Below, piece after piece: positions 1 to 12,616 of a stretch of DNA of 64,000 nucleotides (position 1 is the first letter of the stretch; every line of letters begins with the position of its first letter). The notes below the pieces were generated by a model. That model was not told the origin of the DNA. It worked only from the letters and a program-made list of their open reading frames with translations, and searched no databases. The stretch is taken from the NCBI RefSeq assembly GCF_964355755.1, contig NC_092679.1, positions 13,752,932-13,816,931 on the forward strand, given 5' to 3'. This DNA comes from Antedon mediterranea (lineage: Eukaryota; Echinodermata; Crinoidea; Comatulida; Antedonidae). The position numbers were made by a program, and so were the translations under genes.

Positions 1-1060
1 ACACTTTCGCTTAAAGACAATATCCGATATCAATCATCTCCTCCTAAAATTGTGGAAATTATTGTGGAAGATTCCACACTGATTAAAAACAAAGCAATAT
101 TCTTGTCAAGCAACACGACAAAAGATCAACTCACAATTTATCTTGCCGACAAATCAGTACGAAATTGTAAACATCCTATTGTAACAGTCATGCGACAAGA
201 TGAACACAAACACACCTGAACATTCCCCAACACCACCTGTGAGCACCCAAAGAAGAGGTAGATATACTAATGATCCCTCATGGTATTGAAGTAGCATCTA
301 CACCAGGAAATGAAGTCGACTTATTTGTTTTAATTTGAAGGCGCCTACAACAGTTAGGGGAAAATTCTGGTATTTTAACAGGCACAGCTGAAACAAGAAG
401 AATTGCTCTTTAATCAATATACGATCCCCTTGGACCGGAAAAGGCAGCCAGACTACCAGGTTTCCATGCTATCACTGGATGTACACAGGAAAAAACAGCT
501 TTTAAGATGTATATGAAGTCATCTCCTCACATCATAGAAGCGTTAGTCAAACTCGGTGAAGACAATGTGCCATCTTTCAATGTGAAGGCAGGATGCGAGG
601 AGTTTCTGTGCGGTCTTATTGAAACTAAAAGGGTGTCAGCCAAAGATTCATCAACCCTGAGATGGAAACGGTTCAAAACACTGCCAAATAATCAAGGTGT
701 GGAAAAATTGCCACCAACGTCTGGAGCGTTGCACCAGCACATACTACGTGCACATCTCCAGGCCAATATATATATGGAGCCATGTAACTATTGATCCAAT
801 AATTCCTGATCCATGCCAAAACTTGACTGGTTTATAGAGAACGGTAAACTAAGACCAGTATTATACGAGAAGCAAACTGCTCCAGAAGCAGTTGTGGAGC
901 TAATACGGTGTTCATGTTTAAGTACATGTTCCCATAATACATGCACGTGCAAGAAAAACAATCTACAATATACCGAGATGTGTAAATGCGAAACAGACGA
1001 GAATAACTGTCACAATAATTATATGACCATTGTTGTCTACATCCGATTCGGACAGTGATA
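1..1060 (+). pseudogene. Relic of a multicopy invertebrate ORF with a CxC-rich C-terminus
   Basis: Reading across several frames gives pieces of one protein. A stretch around 440-500 reads LPGFHAITGCTQ, followed by a serine-proline helix region from 507. The motif LPPTSGALHQHILRAHLQA lies near 718-765, and a cysteine cluster with repeated CxC spacing near 910-1000 reads RCSCLSTCSHNTCTCKKNN. I recall this combination (HA-TGC motif, LPPTSGAL motif, terminal CxC cluster) as a very abundant uncharacterised ORF type in invertebrate genomes, probably mobile. Stops and frame changes at about 215, 290, 335, 413 and 794 show that it is dead. The window starts inside it, so the 5' part is missing. No function is assigned. 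Confidence 0.6.
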
Positions 1061-1159
1061 ACGAAAGTGACGACGAATAAGTAAAGTAATTAAACACAAA
1101 TATTATTATGTTGTTATGTTGGTTCCTTTATAGCCCATGTATTTAATCAAAGTTAAAGA

Positions 1160-2135
1160 AAAAACAATTTTATTATGTGGCCATTTCAGATAAAAATGAC
1201 GGCCATGTTGGATAAAATGGAGACCATTTTGGTTGAAATGTCAGCCATTGTTCTGTTACACAAATGATGTGAAATATTATTTGAACATTTATTGTTACTT
1301 ATATGACTGAATTTCCATCTCGATAAAACCCCCCTTGCCTATAAACACAAAATGGAGAAAATACTTTTTGGATTCAGTGATGTCTATTCTACAACATATC
1401 CAATTGTAAATATAGGTGAATAAAAAAATATTTGATTGATATATGTGGCAATTTTAGATAAAATGGTAGCCATATTGGCTAAAATGACAGCCATTTTGGG
1501 CATAATAGCGGCCATTTTGACTTGTTCAGTTACAAATATGGTGTGAAATATTATTTAAACATTTATTGTTACTTTTATGATTGAATTTCTATCTTGATAA
1601 CATCTTTTAATGTCATAAACTTACAATATTTGAAACAATTTTGTCCAAAATGGCGGCCATTTTGAAATGGCTGCCAATCCCCATTGCGTATGAAAAAAAA
1701 AATGGAGCAAATACTTTTAGGATTCAGTGATGTCTATTCTACAACATATCTAATTTTTACCAAATATATGTGAATAAAAGTTTAAAAAAATATTTGATTG
1801 ATATATGTCGCCATTTTAGATAAAATGGTGGCCATGTTGGATAAAATGGCAGCCATTTTGGGCATAATGCCGGCCATTTTGGCTTGTTCAGTTACAAAAA
1901 TGAAGTGAAATATTATGTGAACATTTATTGTTACTTTTATGATTGAATTTCTATCTCGATAACATCTTTTAATGCCATATATACTTACAATATTTTGTCC
2001 AAAATGGCGGCCATTTTGAAATGGCTGCCAACCCCCCTTGCGTATGAAAAAAAAAATTGAGCAAATACTTTTTGGATTCAGTGATGTCTATTCTACAACA
2101 TATCCAAATTTTATCAAATATAGCAAAAAAAAATG
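1160..2135. repeat. Three-copy tandem repeat, period about 355 bp, with GGCCATTTT palindromes
   Basis: The words gattcagtgatgtctattct and ggcaattttagataaaatgg recur at intervals of about 350-360 bp (near 1371, 1722 and 2078). Each unit contains several short palindromes of the type aaaatggcggccatttt. The ATGGC words here are repeat content, not starts of genes. The first unit is the most diverged. Confidence 0.75.
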
Positions 2136-2310
2136 CAACTTTCCAAATTATCCTAGACTATTAGCCTAGATTTCCGCATGAATACATTGTTTTTATTGTT
2201 ATTCATTATTATTGTATTCCTAAATGGGATCAGGTGCCGTTTTCGGCCACCTCGACTTGTATGAACTATTCCATTATAAAAGATGGAAAAATAGGGGTGT
2301 CCAATTTATT

Positions 2311-2340
2311 AGGTGATCATTTAGAATAAAATGATCACCT
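2311..2340. repeat. Perfect 12-bp inverted repeat (GATCACCT hairpin)
   Basis: AGGTGATCATTT and AAATGATCACCT flank a 6-base loop. It lies just upstream of a Helitron-like element, and a similar gatcacctat word precedes the Helitron-like 3' end at 11340. It may therefore be a terminus of a related element. Confidence 0.5.
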
Positions 2341-2356
2341 ATTGTTATTGTATGAA

Positions 2357-4242
2357 ATCTTTATTCTTCTTCTTATTCTTATTAGTTATCCGCTTAGTAG
2401 CGGATAACTTCTTGTAATCGTCCTGTTACTTTTTTTTTTTTTTTTTTTTTTTCTTATTTCTTTCTCCTCCATTTTTGTGCCTCACGTATCTCAAAAACTT
2501 GTAAACATAACATTTTATAACTTTGTCAACATATGGGCATTTACGTGAAGTTGTGCACCTCCTATTTTTGAATGACGTCAGAGTTGCGCAACGTGACTTA
2601 CGTGCGATTTTATGATTTTTTATGATTGATCATAGACTAAAAACCAAGCATAAATTTGTTTTGACACTTTGTGAAAATTTAAGTCATATCAAGGGCAAAC
2701 TTTTTGTGGATTAAAAATGCCATGTTTTACAAGACGTTACGCGCGCACGCGCATTTCTCCTCTATTTTTGTATCTCGCGTATCTCAAAAACGTGTAAACA
2801 TAACATTTCATAACTTTGTCAACATATGGGCATTCACGTGAAGTTGTGCACCTCCTATTGTGAATGACGTCAGAAATGCGCAACGTGACTTACGCACGAT
2901 TTTATGAATTTCGCGTATTTAACATAGATTTAAAACCATATAACAATTTAAATTGAAACTTAGCAAAAGTTTAATTTATATCATGCGCTAACTTTCTGTG
3001 GAAAAAAAGTGCGTGTTTTACACAAAGTTACGCGCGCACGCGCATTTAAAATTAAAAATGCGCACAATTAATTTTTAATCAACTTTCTATGCTGATCATG
3101 ACATTTTGACCATGTCAAAATTTCCCACGCGCGCAAATAATTTTATGCGCGTGGTGCGCACGTAGCGCTAAAAGTATTTTTTTTTTATTGAATTATGTTT
3201 TTCCAGCCTTTTATAGTAATGTTACCAATTTTAAAACAATTTCGACTTACAATTACGTCATACGGGCACGTTGAATTGGATATTTTACGTGCGTTTTTGA
3301 TGAAAAAGTTCAAAAATTTGTCAAAATTATGCCTTTTTTTAAACAGTCATAGATTCTAAACAACGAGGTGAACTTTTTTTTAATTACATATTCTGGAAGT
3401 TGATGAGTTGTAGAAATCGAATCATGAATCAATATGGCTAACGGGACATTGTGACGTCATCGTATGGCCACACGAATGTAAAATATAGGATTTTTGTCTC
3501 TTTCGTTATTGCTCATCATATTCAATGGAGCGCATCACGCCTATCTGTATTCCTTTTTCTCTGAGATTTTAATATTGTCTAGGTCAATCAACTATCTTAC
3601 GCATGAGTTAAAAATATTTTAATTTTTATGACGTCACCATGCCTAAAAATTTTAATTAACAGCGTCATTAATTTCATCTTTACAGTAAATTTTAATCTGT
3701 TATAGCTCGTAAGAATAAAATGTGATAATCACGATTAAAACGTTTTCAGGAAGCTATGGGTTTGTAGATACGAAATCATGTGAACTTTTCGCCAATCAGA
3801 TGTTGTGACGTCATCATATGGCCAGTTAAATAAACAAAGTCGTATTTTCATCTTTTGCGTCATAGTTCATTACATTTAAAAAAGCGCGCATTAATATTTC
3901 ACGTATTCAAATTTCTTCTAAACGTTAATATGTTGTTGCTGAGATAATTTTCTTCCGAAATTACTACAGTACCTTCGCGTTTCCTTTTGAAAATTAAAAT
4001 AAGATACGGGTCCCGTAATTTCACCTATTTTACACTGTTTGTGACATGTATACAGATTATACTGTGTATACTATATGACAGAAAATATACCGCATTCAGT
4101 ACTAACAACACATCATATTCTTCAGTTCAGGTCATAATGACATAATCTTTTTCGGTGTGCAATATTCCAACGTATGACGTGCACGTGGCGTTTGTCGTGG
4201 TGCGGATAACTAACTCGTCAAAGTGACGAGTTTCATGTCTAG
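2357..4242 (+). mobile_element. Non-autonomous Helitron-like element (copy a)
   Basis: The 3' end is clear: hairpin ACTCGTCA-aag-TGACGAGT at 4213-4231, seven bases, then CTAG at 4239-4242 followed by T. This is the Helitron 3' signature of a hairpin shortly before CTRR. The 5' end is uncertain; a TC-rich start near 2357 is a guess. The body holds many cgcgcgcacgcgca words and repeats of the phrase gtgacgtcatcgtatggcca, and an internal segment is repeated at 2460 and 2755. No long ORF is present, so any transposition would be in trans. A poly-T run of about 22 lies at 2431-2452. Confidence 0.55.
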
Positions 4243-5380
4243 TTCTTCTTTCTTTCCCAGAATTTTGTTGCGCGTGTATCTCTAAATCTTCACAACATAA
4301 CATTATATAACTTTATCAAAAGATTTACCTCTATCTGAAGATGTCGTAATAGGGTTTTCGGTACCGTCCGAGTTGCGCAGCGTAAGTTACGCGCGATTTT
4401 ATGAATTTCGAGAATTTCATTTAGATCGAAAACTATTAAACCATTTAAATTGAAACTTGGCAAAAGTTTAATTTATATCATGCGCTAAATTTCTATGGAG
4501 AGAAAATTGCATGTTTTACAGAAAGTTACGCGCGCACGCGCGTTTAAAATTTCAAAATGCGAAAAATCAATTTCTAATCAACTTTCTACGCGTTTCATGT
4601 CATTTTGAGCATTTCAAAAATTCCCACGCGTGCGCACTTTTCTTACGCGCGCGTGCGCACGTAGCGCAAAAACATCTTTTTTTTGCTTGATTTTTGTTTT
4701 TCCAGCCTTTTCTAGTAAATTTACCAATTTTCAATCAATTTCGACTTAAAATCACGTCATACGAGCACGTAGAATTGAACAATTTGCGCGCGTTTTTGAT
4801 GAAAAAGTTTAAAAATTCGTGAAAATTATGCCTTTTTTAAAAAAGTCATAGATTCTAAACTACGTAGTGAACTTTTTTTAAATTACACATTCTGGAAGTA
4901 GATGAGTTGTAGATTTTGAATCATGCATCAATATAGCTAACCGGACATTGTGACGTCATCGTATGGCCACTCAAATATAAAATATAGGATTTTTGTCTCT
5001 TTCGTCATAGCTCATCACATTTAATAGAGCGCATCTCCACTTATCCGTATTCCATTTCTCCCCATTTTTACATATTGTCTAGGCCAATCAATTATCTTTC
5101 GCATGATATATCGTTTTTAAAATTGTGATGACGTCATCATGTCCAAAAGCGTCAATAACTTTGGTCACTTCTTTTCACCTTTTCTGCACTGTATGTAGTA
5201 CGTATACAGTATATAGTGTATACCGTATATACTTAGACGTGACGCAAAATAGAGGGCACACTAAAATTTTTTTCAATGGCATAATCGTTTTTCTGCGCGC
5301 AATATTCTAACGTATTACGTGCACGTGGCTTTTGCGCTGCGGATAACCTAACTCGTCCGTAGTGACGAGTTCAAATCTAG
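4243..5380 (+). mobile_element. Non-autonomous Helitron-like element (copy b), abutting copy a
   Basis: It begins directly after the CTAG of copy a with a TTCTTCTTTC start and ends with hairpin ACTCGTC-cgtagt-GACGAGT at 5351-5370, then CTAG at 5377-5380. The body is a diverged repeat of copy a (same order of cacgcgcgttt, gtgacgtcatcgtatggccac and ggataac words). Head-to-tail arrays are typical of Helitrons. It has no coding capacity. Confidence 0.6.
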
Positions 5381-6362
5381 TTATTTATTTCTCTCTGTAC
5401 AAATTTGTGTAACAAATATCTCAAAAAGTTTAATGTCAATGATTACCAAAATTTCACATTGTCTTTCAAGTACTTTAACTTATAGTAGAGGCTATATATG
5501 GTTTGACCTTGAAAAAATTCTAATAAAAGGTCTTTTGGTATTTTCTTGTAGCTTTAGGTGTCAATAATTACCAAAAAATTTTTGCAGCCTTCTAGTTGCT
5601 GCGTTAGTGAGATATTGAGGGTCAAAGGTCAGTGACCTTTTTGTGGCATTTGATGGCTCATAACTCCTCAACTCCTGGGTTTAAAAAGACAAATGTGGTT
5701 TCTACATCTATGTTTTAGTGGTCAAACAACAAAATAAAGTTTTTGCAAATTTTGGGTTACTTGTGCCATTGGTCAGATAGTCGGGTCAAAGGTCATTGAC
5801 CTTTATTCATTAATAACTACTGCTAGTGTAGGACCTGAGTAAGATTTGTATGCATTCAATTTAGGAGAGAATATCTCAACTGTTATAGGATAATTTGACC
5901 CCAAGGAACAATATGGGATATGTGTCAAATTCGTTATCTGGGGCGAAAATGCCCAAAATCGGGGTCAAGGGTTAGAAATGTGTGGTTCTTATATCTCGAC
6001 AACCACTTGTCATACAGATTTGCTTTTGGTGTCAAATTGTTCAGAATATACATATTTATATTCGGTCTAACACAACTTTTACCCAAAAAAATGACCGGAA
6101 ATGCTTTTACTGACCTTTGACCAAAAAACACATTTTCGGGTTAAATATTTAAAATGTCAATGGACACACTGTATGGTATCAAATGAAAGCATATACAATA
6201 TGCTACCCATTGCTACCCAACTTGTATTTAATTATGTGATGTTATTTTTGGAAAATATGCATATTTTATTAAATTTAGACAAAAATGAGTATAAATTAAT
6301 GTAAGTTTATTTTAGGTGAAATAATTCTAGCGTTGTAATGAAATATTTGGTATAAAAAAGAA

Positions 6363-7425
6363 AAGACTTAGTTGTAGTTTATTAAGTTCTTTATTTGGTA
6401 GACCAAACAAAATGGCATTGCAGTAGTCTAACCGTGATGTTATTAGTGCATGGACAAGTTTAATAACCGAGGAGTGTGTTTGCGAATTGATCTTATGTTA
6501 CGAAGGTGGTAGGTATCAGTTACTAATGTTGTTGATATGTCTGGACATAATCGTTGCTGAGTCAAATACAACTCCGATATATCTAACCTCCAACGATGAT
6601 GTGATTGATGTTTCTAGCAATGGCCAATTTCTTGAAGTGTTTTGAATGAAGAAATAAGATTTCTGTTTTACCAGGTTTAAAAAGAGCATGTTTTTAGTTA
6701 GCCAATCCTGAACATCAACAACACAAGCTTCGATAACCGATTTCGCCTCATTAAACTCTGCTGGATTAAAGCTGGTGTACAGTTGTGTATCATCTGCGTA
6801 CACATGATATTGGACACAATGTCTCTTAATGATATCACTCATGGGCGAGATGTAAACTAAAAACAATACTGGACCCAGTATTGATCCTTGAGGAACACCG
6901 CATTTCAGGTCGATAGAGGTGGATTTGACATTACCAATCCGCACCTGCTGCTTCCTAGAAGACAAATATGACTTGAACCAATTTAGAGCAGATCCACAGA
7001 TACCAATAGACGAGAGTCTTGCAATAAGAATGGAATAGTCCATGGTATCAGAAGCTGCCGACAGGTCGAGGTACACAGAAAAAAGACAATTACCTTTATT
7101 CAGAGTTAAAATAATATCAGTATGCACCTTGAGAATGGCTGACTCTGTACTGTGGTGCTTTCTATATGCTGATTGAAGAGGGTCGAACAGATTATTGTCG
7201 TCAAGAAAATGTATGAGATCTAAAGCAACGCATTTCTCAAGGATCAATTAGATAAAAAAGCGACATTAGAAATAGATCGAAAATTTGCCATGCAAGTATG
7301 ATCCAGTGAAGGTTTCTTTAAAATAAATGTAACTAGACCCAACTTCAAATCATCAGGAAAGGTCGTACCAGTTGATAAAGATAAATTAATAATAATTCTA
7401 AATACTGAAGTCAATTATGCACATT
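6363..7425 (-). pseudogene. CR1/jockey-type LINE reverse transcriptase fragment
   Basis: Reading on the minus strand from 7425 gives the pre-RT text (FPDDLKLGLVTFILKKPS), the RT palm (SAYRKHHSTESA), motif A degraded to LDLSAASDTMDY in place of the usual AFDTVDH, motif B as CGVPQGSILGPVLFLVYI, motif C as YADDTQLY, and C-terminal text to about 6363. A frameshift near 7250 separates the first part from the 243-codon open segment at 6516-7247. Endonuclease and 5' parts are missing. The lost aspartate-phenylalanine context and the frameshift indicate a dead copy. Confidence 0.85.
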
Positions 7426-7560
7426 TTCCATAAAGTTATATTCCTAATTAAAAATTTCAATACAAGTTGGGTAGCAATGCGTAGCATATTGTATATGCTT
7501 CCATTTTATACCATACAGTGTGTCCATTGACATTTTAAAGAATAATTTAACCAGAAAATG

Positions 7561-9292
7561 TGTTTTTTTGGTCATTTTTTTCGATCAACCAGCATCGGCC
7601 AACAGCTTAAGATCTGCATGGCAACTTGTCAAACAACTCTAGTCTCAGGGAAGAGATCTCAAAGTGCCTGCATCATGGGAGAGGATCGTCTTCTAGCATG
7701 GAAAACTCACTTCCACAAACTACTATCGGTGGAGACTTCAGTGGTAGATGACATGGATATCATCAAAATCTTCAACTTAACCACCAGATAAGCTCCGAGA
7801 GGTTCTCCGAGGCTGAGGTGTCAATTGCTTGCAAACAGATGAAATCTGGCAAAGCACCTGGTCTTGACGGTCTTCCAATCAAAATATGGAAATTACCTGG
7901 CACCCAGAAAGCTCTCACTTCTTTCTGCAATCAAATTCTTGATGGAAACAGGCCATCAGAATGGGGAATTTCGTTCATATCCCGAAAAAAGGTGATCTTT
8001 CAAAACCAGATAACTACAGGGGTATTTCATTATCACAATTGGCTGCAAAGATCTACAATCGCCTGATTTTAAATAGGATACGTCCTGTGATTAATGAAGT
8101 TTTACGCCCCAACCAGAATGGCTTTCGTCAAGCACGATCAACAACTACGCACATTCTTGCACGAGGAGAATTGTTGAAAAGGTTAAGAACCATCACAAAG
8201 AGGCAGTCATTATCTTTATTGATTTTCGCAAAGCCTTCGATTCCATCAATCGCAACATCATGATGAAGATCCTCTTAGCATACGGCATCCCTCATAAAAT
8301 TGTAGAAGCCATCAGAGTAATGTATATCAATACATCAGCAGTTGTCCTGACTCCAGATGGTGAGACTGATTGCTTCAACATCGACTCTGGCGTAGTTCAA
8401 GGAGACCCTCTTGCTCCATTCTTGTTTATTGTCTGCCTTGACTATGTAGTGCGATCAGCAACTACATCATCAGACGGTCTCACCCTCCGCTGTAGTAGAA
8501 GACATCCAGCTGAAGTACTACCAGACCTGGACTTTGCCGATGACATCGCCATTCTTGAAGATTCCATACATGCTGCCGAAAATCTACTGCACAGAATTCA
8601 ACAAGCCACACAAGCTATAGGTTTATACTTAAACATCAAGAAGACCCAATTCATACATTTACACCCCTCATCACCTTCTATAACTCTCGCACTGGATGGA
8701 TCAGCAATAGAACAAGTAGAGGATTTCAAGTACCTCGGAAGCTACTGTTCATCCACTAACCATGATGTCGAAGCAAGACTTGGTCAAGCATGGGGTGCGC
8801 TGAACAGTCTTTCAAAAATATGGGCATCTCGTATCAACAAGTCCACAAAAATCCGCCTCTTTAAGTCAACAGTTGAAGCCATTCTTTTTTACGGCTGTGA
8901 GACATGGAGTCTTACTTCATCGCTCTCAAAATCATTGGATGGAGCATACACCCGCATGCTGAGGAAAGTCCAAAACATCCCATGGTCCTCACACGCCACC
9001 AACAAGACACTATATGCCAACCTTCCCCGTCTTACGACCATCATTCAAAGACGTCGCATGGGCCTTGCCGGTCATGTTATGAGAAGCTCTGAGCCTGCCT
9101 CAAGAGTTCTCCTTTGGGAACCAGAAGAGAAAAGGAAAGTGGGAAGACCTCAACTGACTTTGCTCGAAATTCTGTTGAAAGATACCAAACTAGACCTGAG
9201 TGAACTGAGAAAGAGCATGCTTGATAGAGATGTGTGGAGACAAATTATCATGGCACCCACTTAATAGTGGGATGACATTAAGTAAGTAAGTT
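7561..9292 (+). pseudogene. RTE-type LINE, 5'-truncated, with AAGTAAGTAAG tail
   Basis: Pieces in different frames make one RT. KSGKAPGLDGLPIKIWK is at about 7840, IPKKGDLSKPDNYRGISL at about 7980, and FRQARSTTTHILARG at about 8135. A frame change near 8170 is followed by the long open segment 8260-9264. This carries VVQGDPLAPFLFIVCLDYVV, the catalytic motif LDFADDIAIL, FKYLGSYCS, FYGCETWSL and the C-terminal HVMRSSEPASR and GRPQLT region. A short tandem tail (aagtaagtaag) follows at about 9277, as RTE elements often have. It inserted into the right arm of the foldback element. The endonuclease part is absent. Confidence 0.88.
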
Positions 9293-9949
9293 TGGTCAAA
9301 GGTCAGTAAAAGCATTTCCGGTCATTTTTTGGGGTAAACGTTGTGTTAGACTGAATATAAATATGTATTTTCTGAACAATTTGACACCAAAAGCAAATCT
9401 GTATGATTTGGTTGTCGAGATATAAGAACCACACATTTCTAACCTTTGACCCCGATTTTGGGCATGTTCGCCCCCGATAACGAATTTGGTACATATCCCA
9501 TGTTGTTCCTTGGGGTCTAATTATCCTATAACAGTTGAGATATTCTCTCCTAAATTGAATGCATACAAATCTTACCCAGGTCCTAAACTAGTAGTAGTTA
9601 TTAATGAATAAAGGTCAATGACCTTTGACCCGACTATTTGACCAATGGCACAAGTAACCCAAAATTTGCAAAAACTTTATTTTGTTGTTTGACCACTAAA
9701 ACATAGATGTAGACACCACAGTTGTATTTTTAAACCCAGGAATTGAGGAGTTATGAGCCATCAAATGCCACAAAAAGGTCACTGACCTTTGACCCTCAAT
9801 ATCTCACTAACGCAGCAACTAGAAGGCTGCAAAAATTTTTTGGTATTTATTCACACCTAAAGCTACAAGAAAATACCAAAAGACCTTTTATTAGAATTTT
9901 TTCAAGGTTACATAGGATAAATGTCACATATAGCCTGTACTATTAGCCA

Positions 9950-11375
9950 TAATAAGCTTTTCAGTGTGATCACTCATCCGTGACGTCACGTATACGCCAT
10001 TTTGTGAAATCACATTATCAATCATATCTCCATAATTCATTATCACATATTAATGAAATTCACTACACGTAAACTTCAGATCAAGGTAAAAAATATTAGC
10101 AAATAAAAACTCGCGCGTTTCGAGGTCATGCGCGTGAAATCGCGCGTTGAAATTTTAAAAAGCTCAAAATTTAGTTTTGATCAATTTAGAGCATGAAATA
10201 GGCCATTTGCGTGTTTAAAAAAATTACTGCGCAAAAACACATTTTTGCGCACGCGATTTTTAAAAAGGGTACAAAATAAAATTTGATGTATACATCACAT
10301 TCTACTCACAATCCTTAGTACATTCTTCGACTTTGAGTCCATTCCGACTTAAAATAACGCTGTACGAGCACGTTAAAAATGACAAAATGCGCACATTAAT
10401 TGTACAAAAGTGCTAAAAATGGTAAAAAATAAGGCCTTTTTAAAATAAATATAACTCTTCAGAATGGCAGGTGACCCCCAATTTTTTTAACTTATTATGG
10501 AAGCCAATAAGTTGTAGATATAAATATATATACATATTAGACGTACAAAATAGTATGACGTCATCAAATGGCCACTTGAATTTAAAAATTAGTAATTTTT
10601 ATCTATTTGTGTGGATTAACACATTCAATAGAGCGCATCTCCGTTATTTGAGCTCAATTTTTCGCACACATTTTAGTATGTGCTTGCTCAATTAATTATC
10701 TTTCTCATGAGTTGTCAACATTTTTATTTTGATGACATTATCACGCGTAAAAACTTGAATAACCTAGGTCGTGTAATTTCAGCTACACCATACATTTGAA
10801 TATCTTATAGCTCTTCAGAATTAAAGGTGACCTTGAAGATTATAACTTATTATGAAAGCTGATGAAATGTAGATATGAATTCATATAAAAATTAAGCCTA
10901 TCGGATGTTGTGATGTTATCATATGGCCAGTTAAAGTTAAAAAGTAGTTTTTTAATTTCTTTAGTCGAAGTTATACAAATTTCAAAGAGCGCGCATTGCG
11001 CTTCTACGTGTCAAATTCTCTTCCAATCCATATATTTATTTGCTCAATTCATTATCTTTCGAAATTGTCATCTTCGAGTTTATTTTGATAATTCCATCAT
11101 ACCAAAAATTAGAACATAATGTGGGTCCCGTAATTTCACCTATGCTACACTGTATATAGATATACAGTATATACTGTACATATTGTATACGACACATAAT
11201 AGGTACAACTCAGCACTATAGTGTATGTACAGTATATGCATCATGTCATAGGATGGCGTACATCAACTTTTTACGATCGTATGTTAACGTACATGCATGT
11301 TTAAAAAATGTTAATTTCATTAAAATGATAAAAATGATCACCTATAATTCGTCAAAGTGACGAATTAAATTCTAG
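9950..11375 (+). mobile_element. Non-autonomous Helitron-like element (copy c)
   Basis: The 3' end is hairpin AATTCGTCA-aag-TGACGAATT at 11346-11366, then CTAG at 11372-11375 followed by T. The body shares word order with copies a and b (gcgcacgcgattt, acgagcacgtt, atgacgtcatcaaatggcca, gagcgcatctcc). The 5' limit is unclear; the similarity begins just after the foldback element. No coding capacity. Confidence 0.5.
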
Positions 11376-11639
11376 TTCATTTTTAGTGTGCTGATTTGTT
11401 AGCATACTGCTGCTTTTGTTCTTTTGTTTAGTGCATTATGTCTCAGCAACAAAGGGAAAACAACTACGCCCTGCATGCTGCAGAATTTATTGCAGTTTTT
11501 CAAGTTAATAGGCATGCTGCAGAATTTATTGCAGTTTTTAAGTTAATACAATATAAAATATATTATATATCAATTATGGCTCTCTTTCTATATCATTTTT
11601 AAGGTATTTCTTCCCTAATACGGATATTAGGTCAATAAT

Positions 11640-12215
11640 TTTTTAACTGATTTATTATTTCTGTATCTACAATCGTTTTATTTATTTACATTTAACATTA
11701 AATGTATCAGGTCAGCAAAACTAAAATACATATCATTATGTCAATTAATTGATTAACATTTTGTTTCTGTATCTGCAATCGTTTCATTTATTTACATTTA
11801 ACAAGTAGGCCTAGTCGTACTGTACTATAGTACAGTAAACAAGGTGATCATTAAAACAAAAATACATATTATTATGTCAATGAATCTATTACCATTTTGT
11901 TTCTGTATCTACGATCGTTTCATTTATTTACATTTAACAAGTAGGCCTAGTCGTACTGTACTATAGTACAGTAAAACAAAGTGATCAGTAAAACAAAAAT
12001 ACATCATTATTTCAATTAATCTATTACCATTTTGTTTCTGTATCTACAATCGTTTCATTTATTTACATTAACAAGTAGGCCTAGTCGTAATTTACTATAG
12101 TATTATAGTACAGTAAACAAGGTGATCATTAAAACAAAATACATAGTATGTCAATGAATCTGTTCCTATGTTGTTTCTGTATCTACAATCGTGTTTATTT
12201 ACATTTAACAGTAAA
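11640..12215. repeat. Tandem repeat, period about 137 bp, with an internal palindrome
   Basis: The phrase ctgtatctacaatcgtttca recurs near 11661, 11767, 11902, 12039 and 12177. The full units also contain taggcctagtcgtactgtactatagtacag, in which ctgtactatagtacag is self-complementary. The first unit is shorter. Between 11376 and 11640 I see only a short local duplication of tgctgcagaatttattgcag. Confidence 0.75.
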
Positions 12216-12439
12216 TGTAAAACCACATACGATTAACAACACCTTTGTTTATTTAAGTTCTATATACTTGTTCTTATGTAAAAGGGTCCTACAAAAAAAA
12301 CACGAAGCTACAGCTTTTTTATGCAGGATCCCTGTTCTCAGTTGTACTGTAATTATGATGTACTGTAATTGATGACTAAATAAATGTGGAATAAACAATT
12401 ATAGTAGTTTACCATTTCGTTAAAATTGCGCCGATTGCA

Positions 12440-12616
12440 ATGTCTCATATCACCATGTCAACAAGTTCCTTTGTGCAAAAATGCGCGATGTTCAAAGCAC
12501 ATCTTGTGAATAAGGTGTTACGGTACGCAAAAGCACAGTACGTGTGGAGCGGCTATCCGTTTGTGGATGAAGAAAACAATGAAATAAAAACTCTCTTTTA
12601 CACACAACACAAATAG
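12440..12616 (+). CDS. Small orphan ORF, 58 codons, unknown
   Basis: ATG at 12440 to TAG at 12614-12616. The reading frame is richer in GC and less repetitive than its flanks and reads like protein in its second half (KVLRYAKAQYVWSGYPFVDE). I recognise no family. It may be a terminal exon, a fragment of an old retrogene, or chance. There is no convincing splice acceptor immediately upstream. From 12617 to 13850 I see no gene, apart from a possible start at 13532 noted among the findings. Confidence 0.25.
   Translation: MSHITMSTSSFVQKCAMFKAHLVNKVLRYAKAQYVWSGYPFVDEENNEIKTLFYTQHK

Larger units (their letters stand above)
5481..9945. mobile_element. Long-inverted-repeat (foldback) element, interrupted by two LINE fragments
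   Basis: The left arm, 5481-6245, is repeated in reverse complement on the right as 7440-7560 plus 9295-9945. Shared landmarks include the gctatata ends, aaggtcagtgacctttttgtgg, the aacaatttgacaccaaaag word and the tgcatattgtatatgc word. The interior carries a minus-strand CR1-like LINE piece (6363-7425). The right arm is itself split by a plus-strand RTE-like LINE (7561-9292). No transposase was found. Internal sub-repeats containing ttgacctttgacc also occur in the second foldback element at 32588-35053, so the two may be relatives. Confidence 0.7.
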
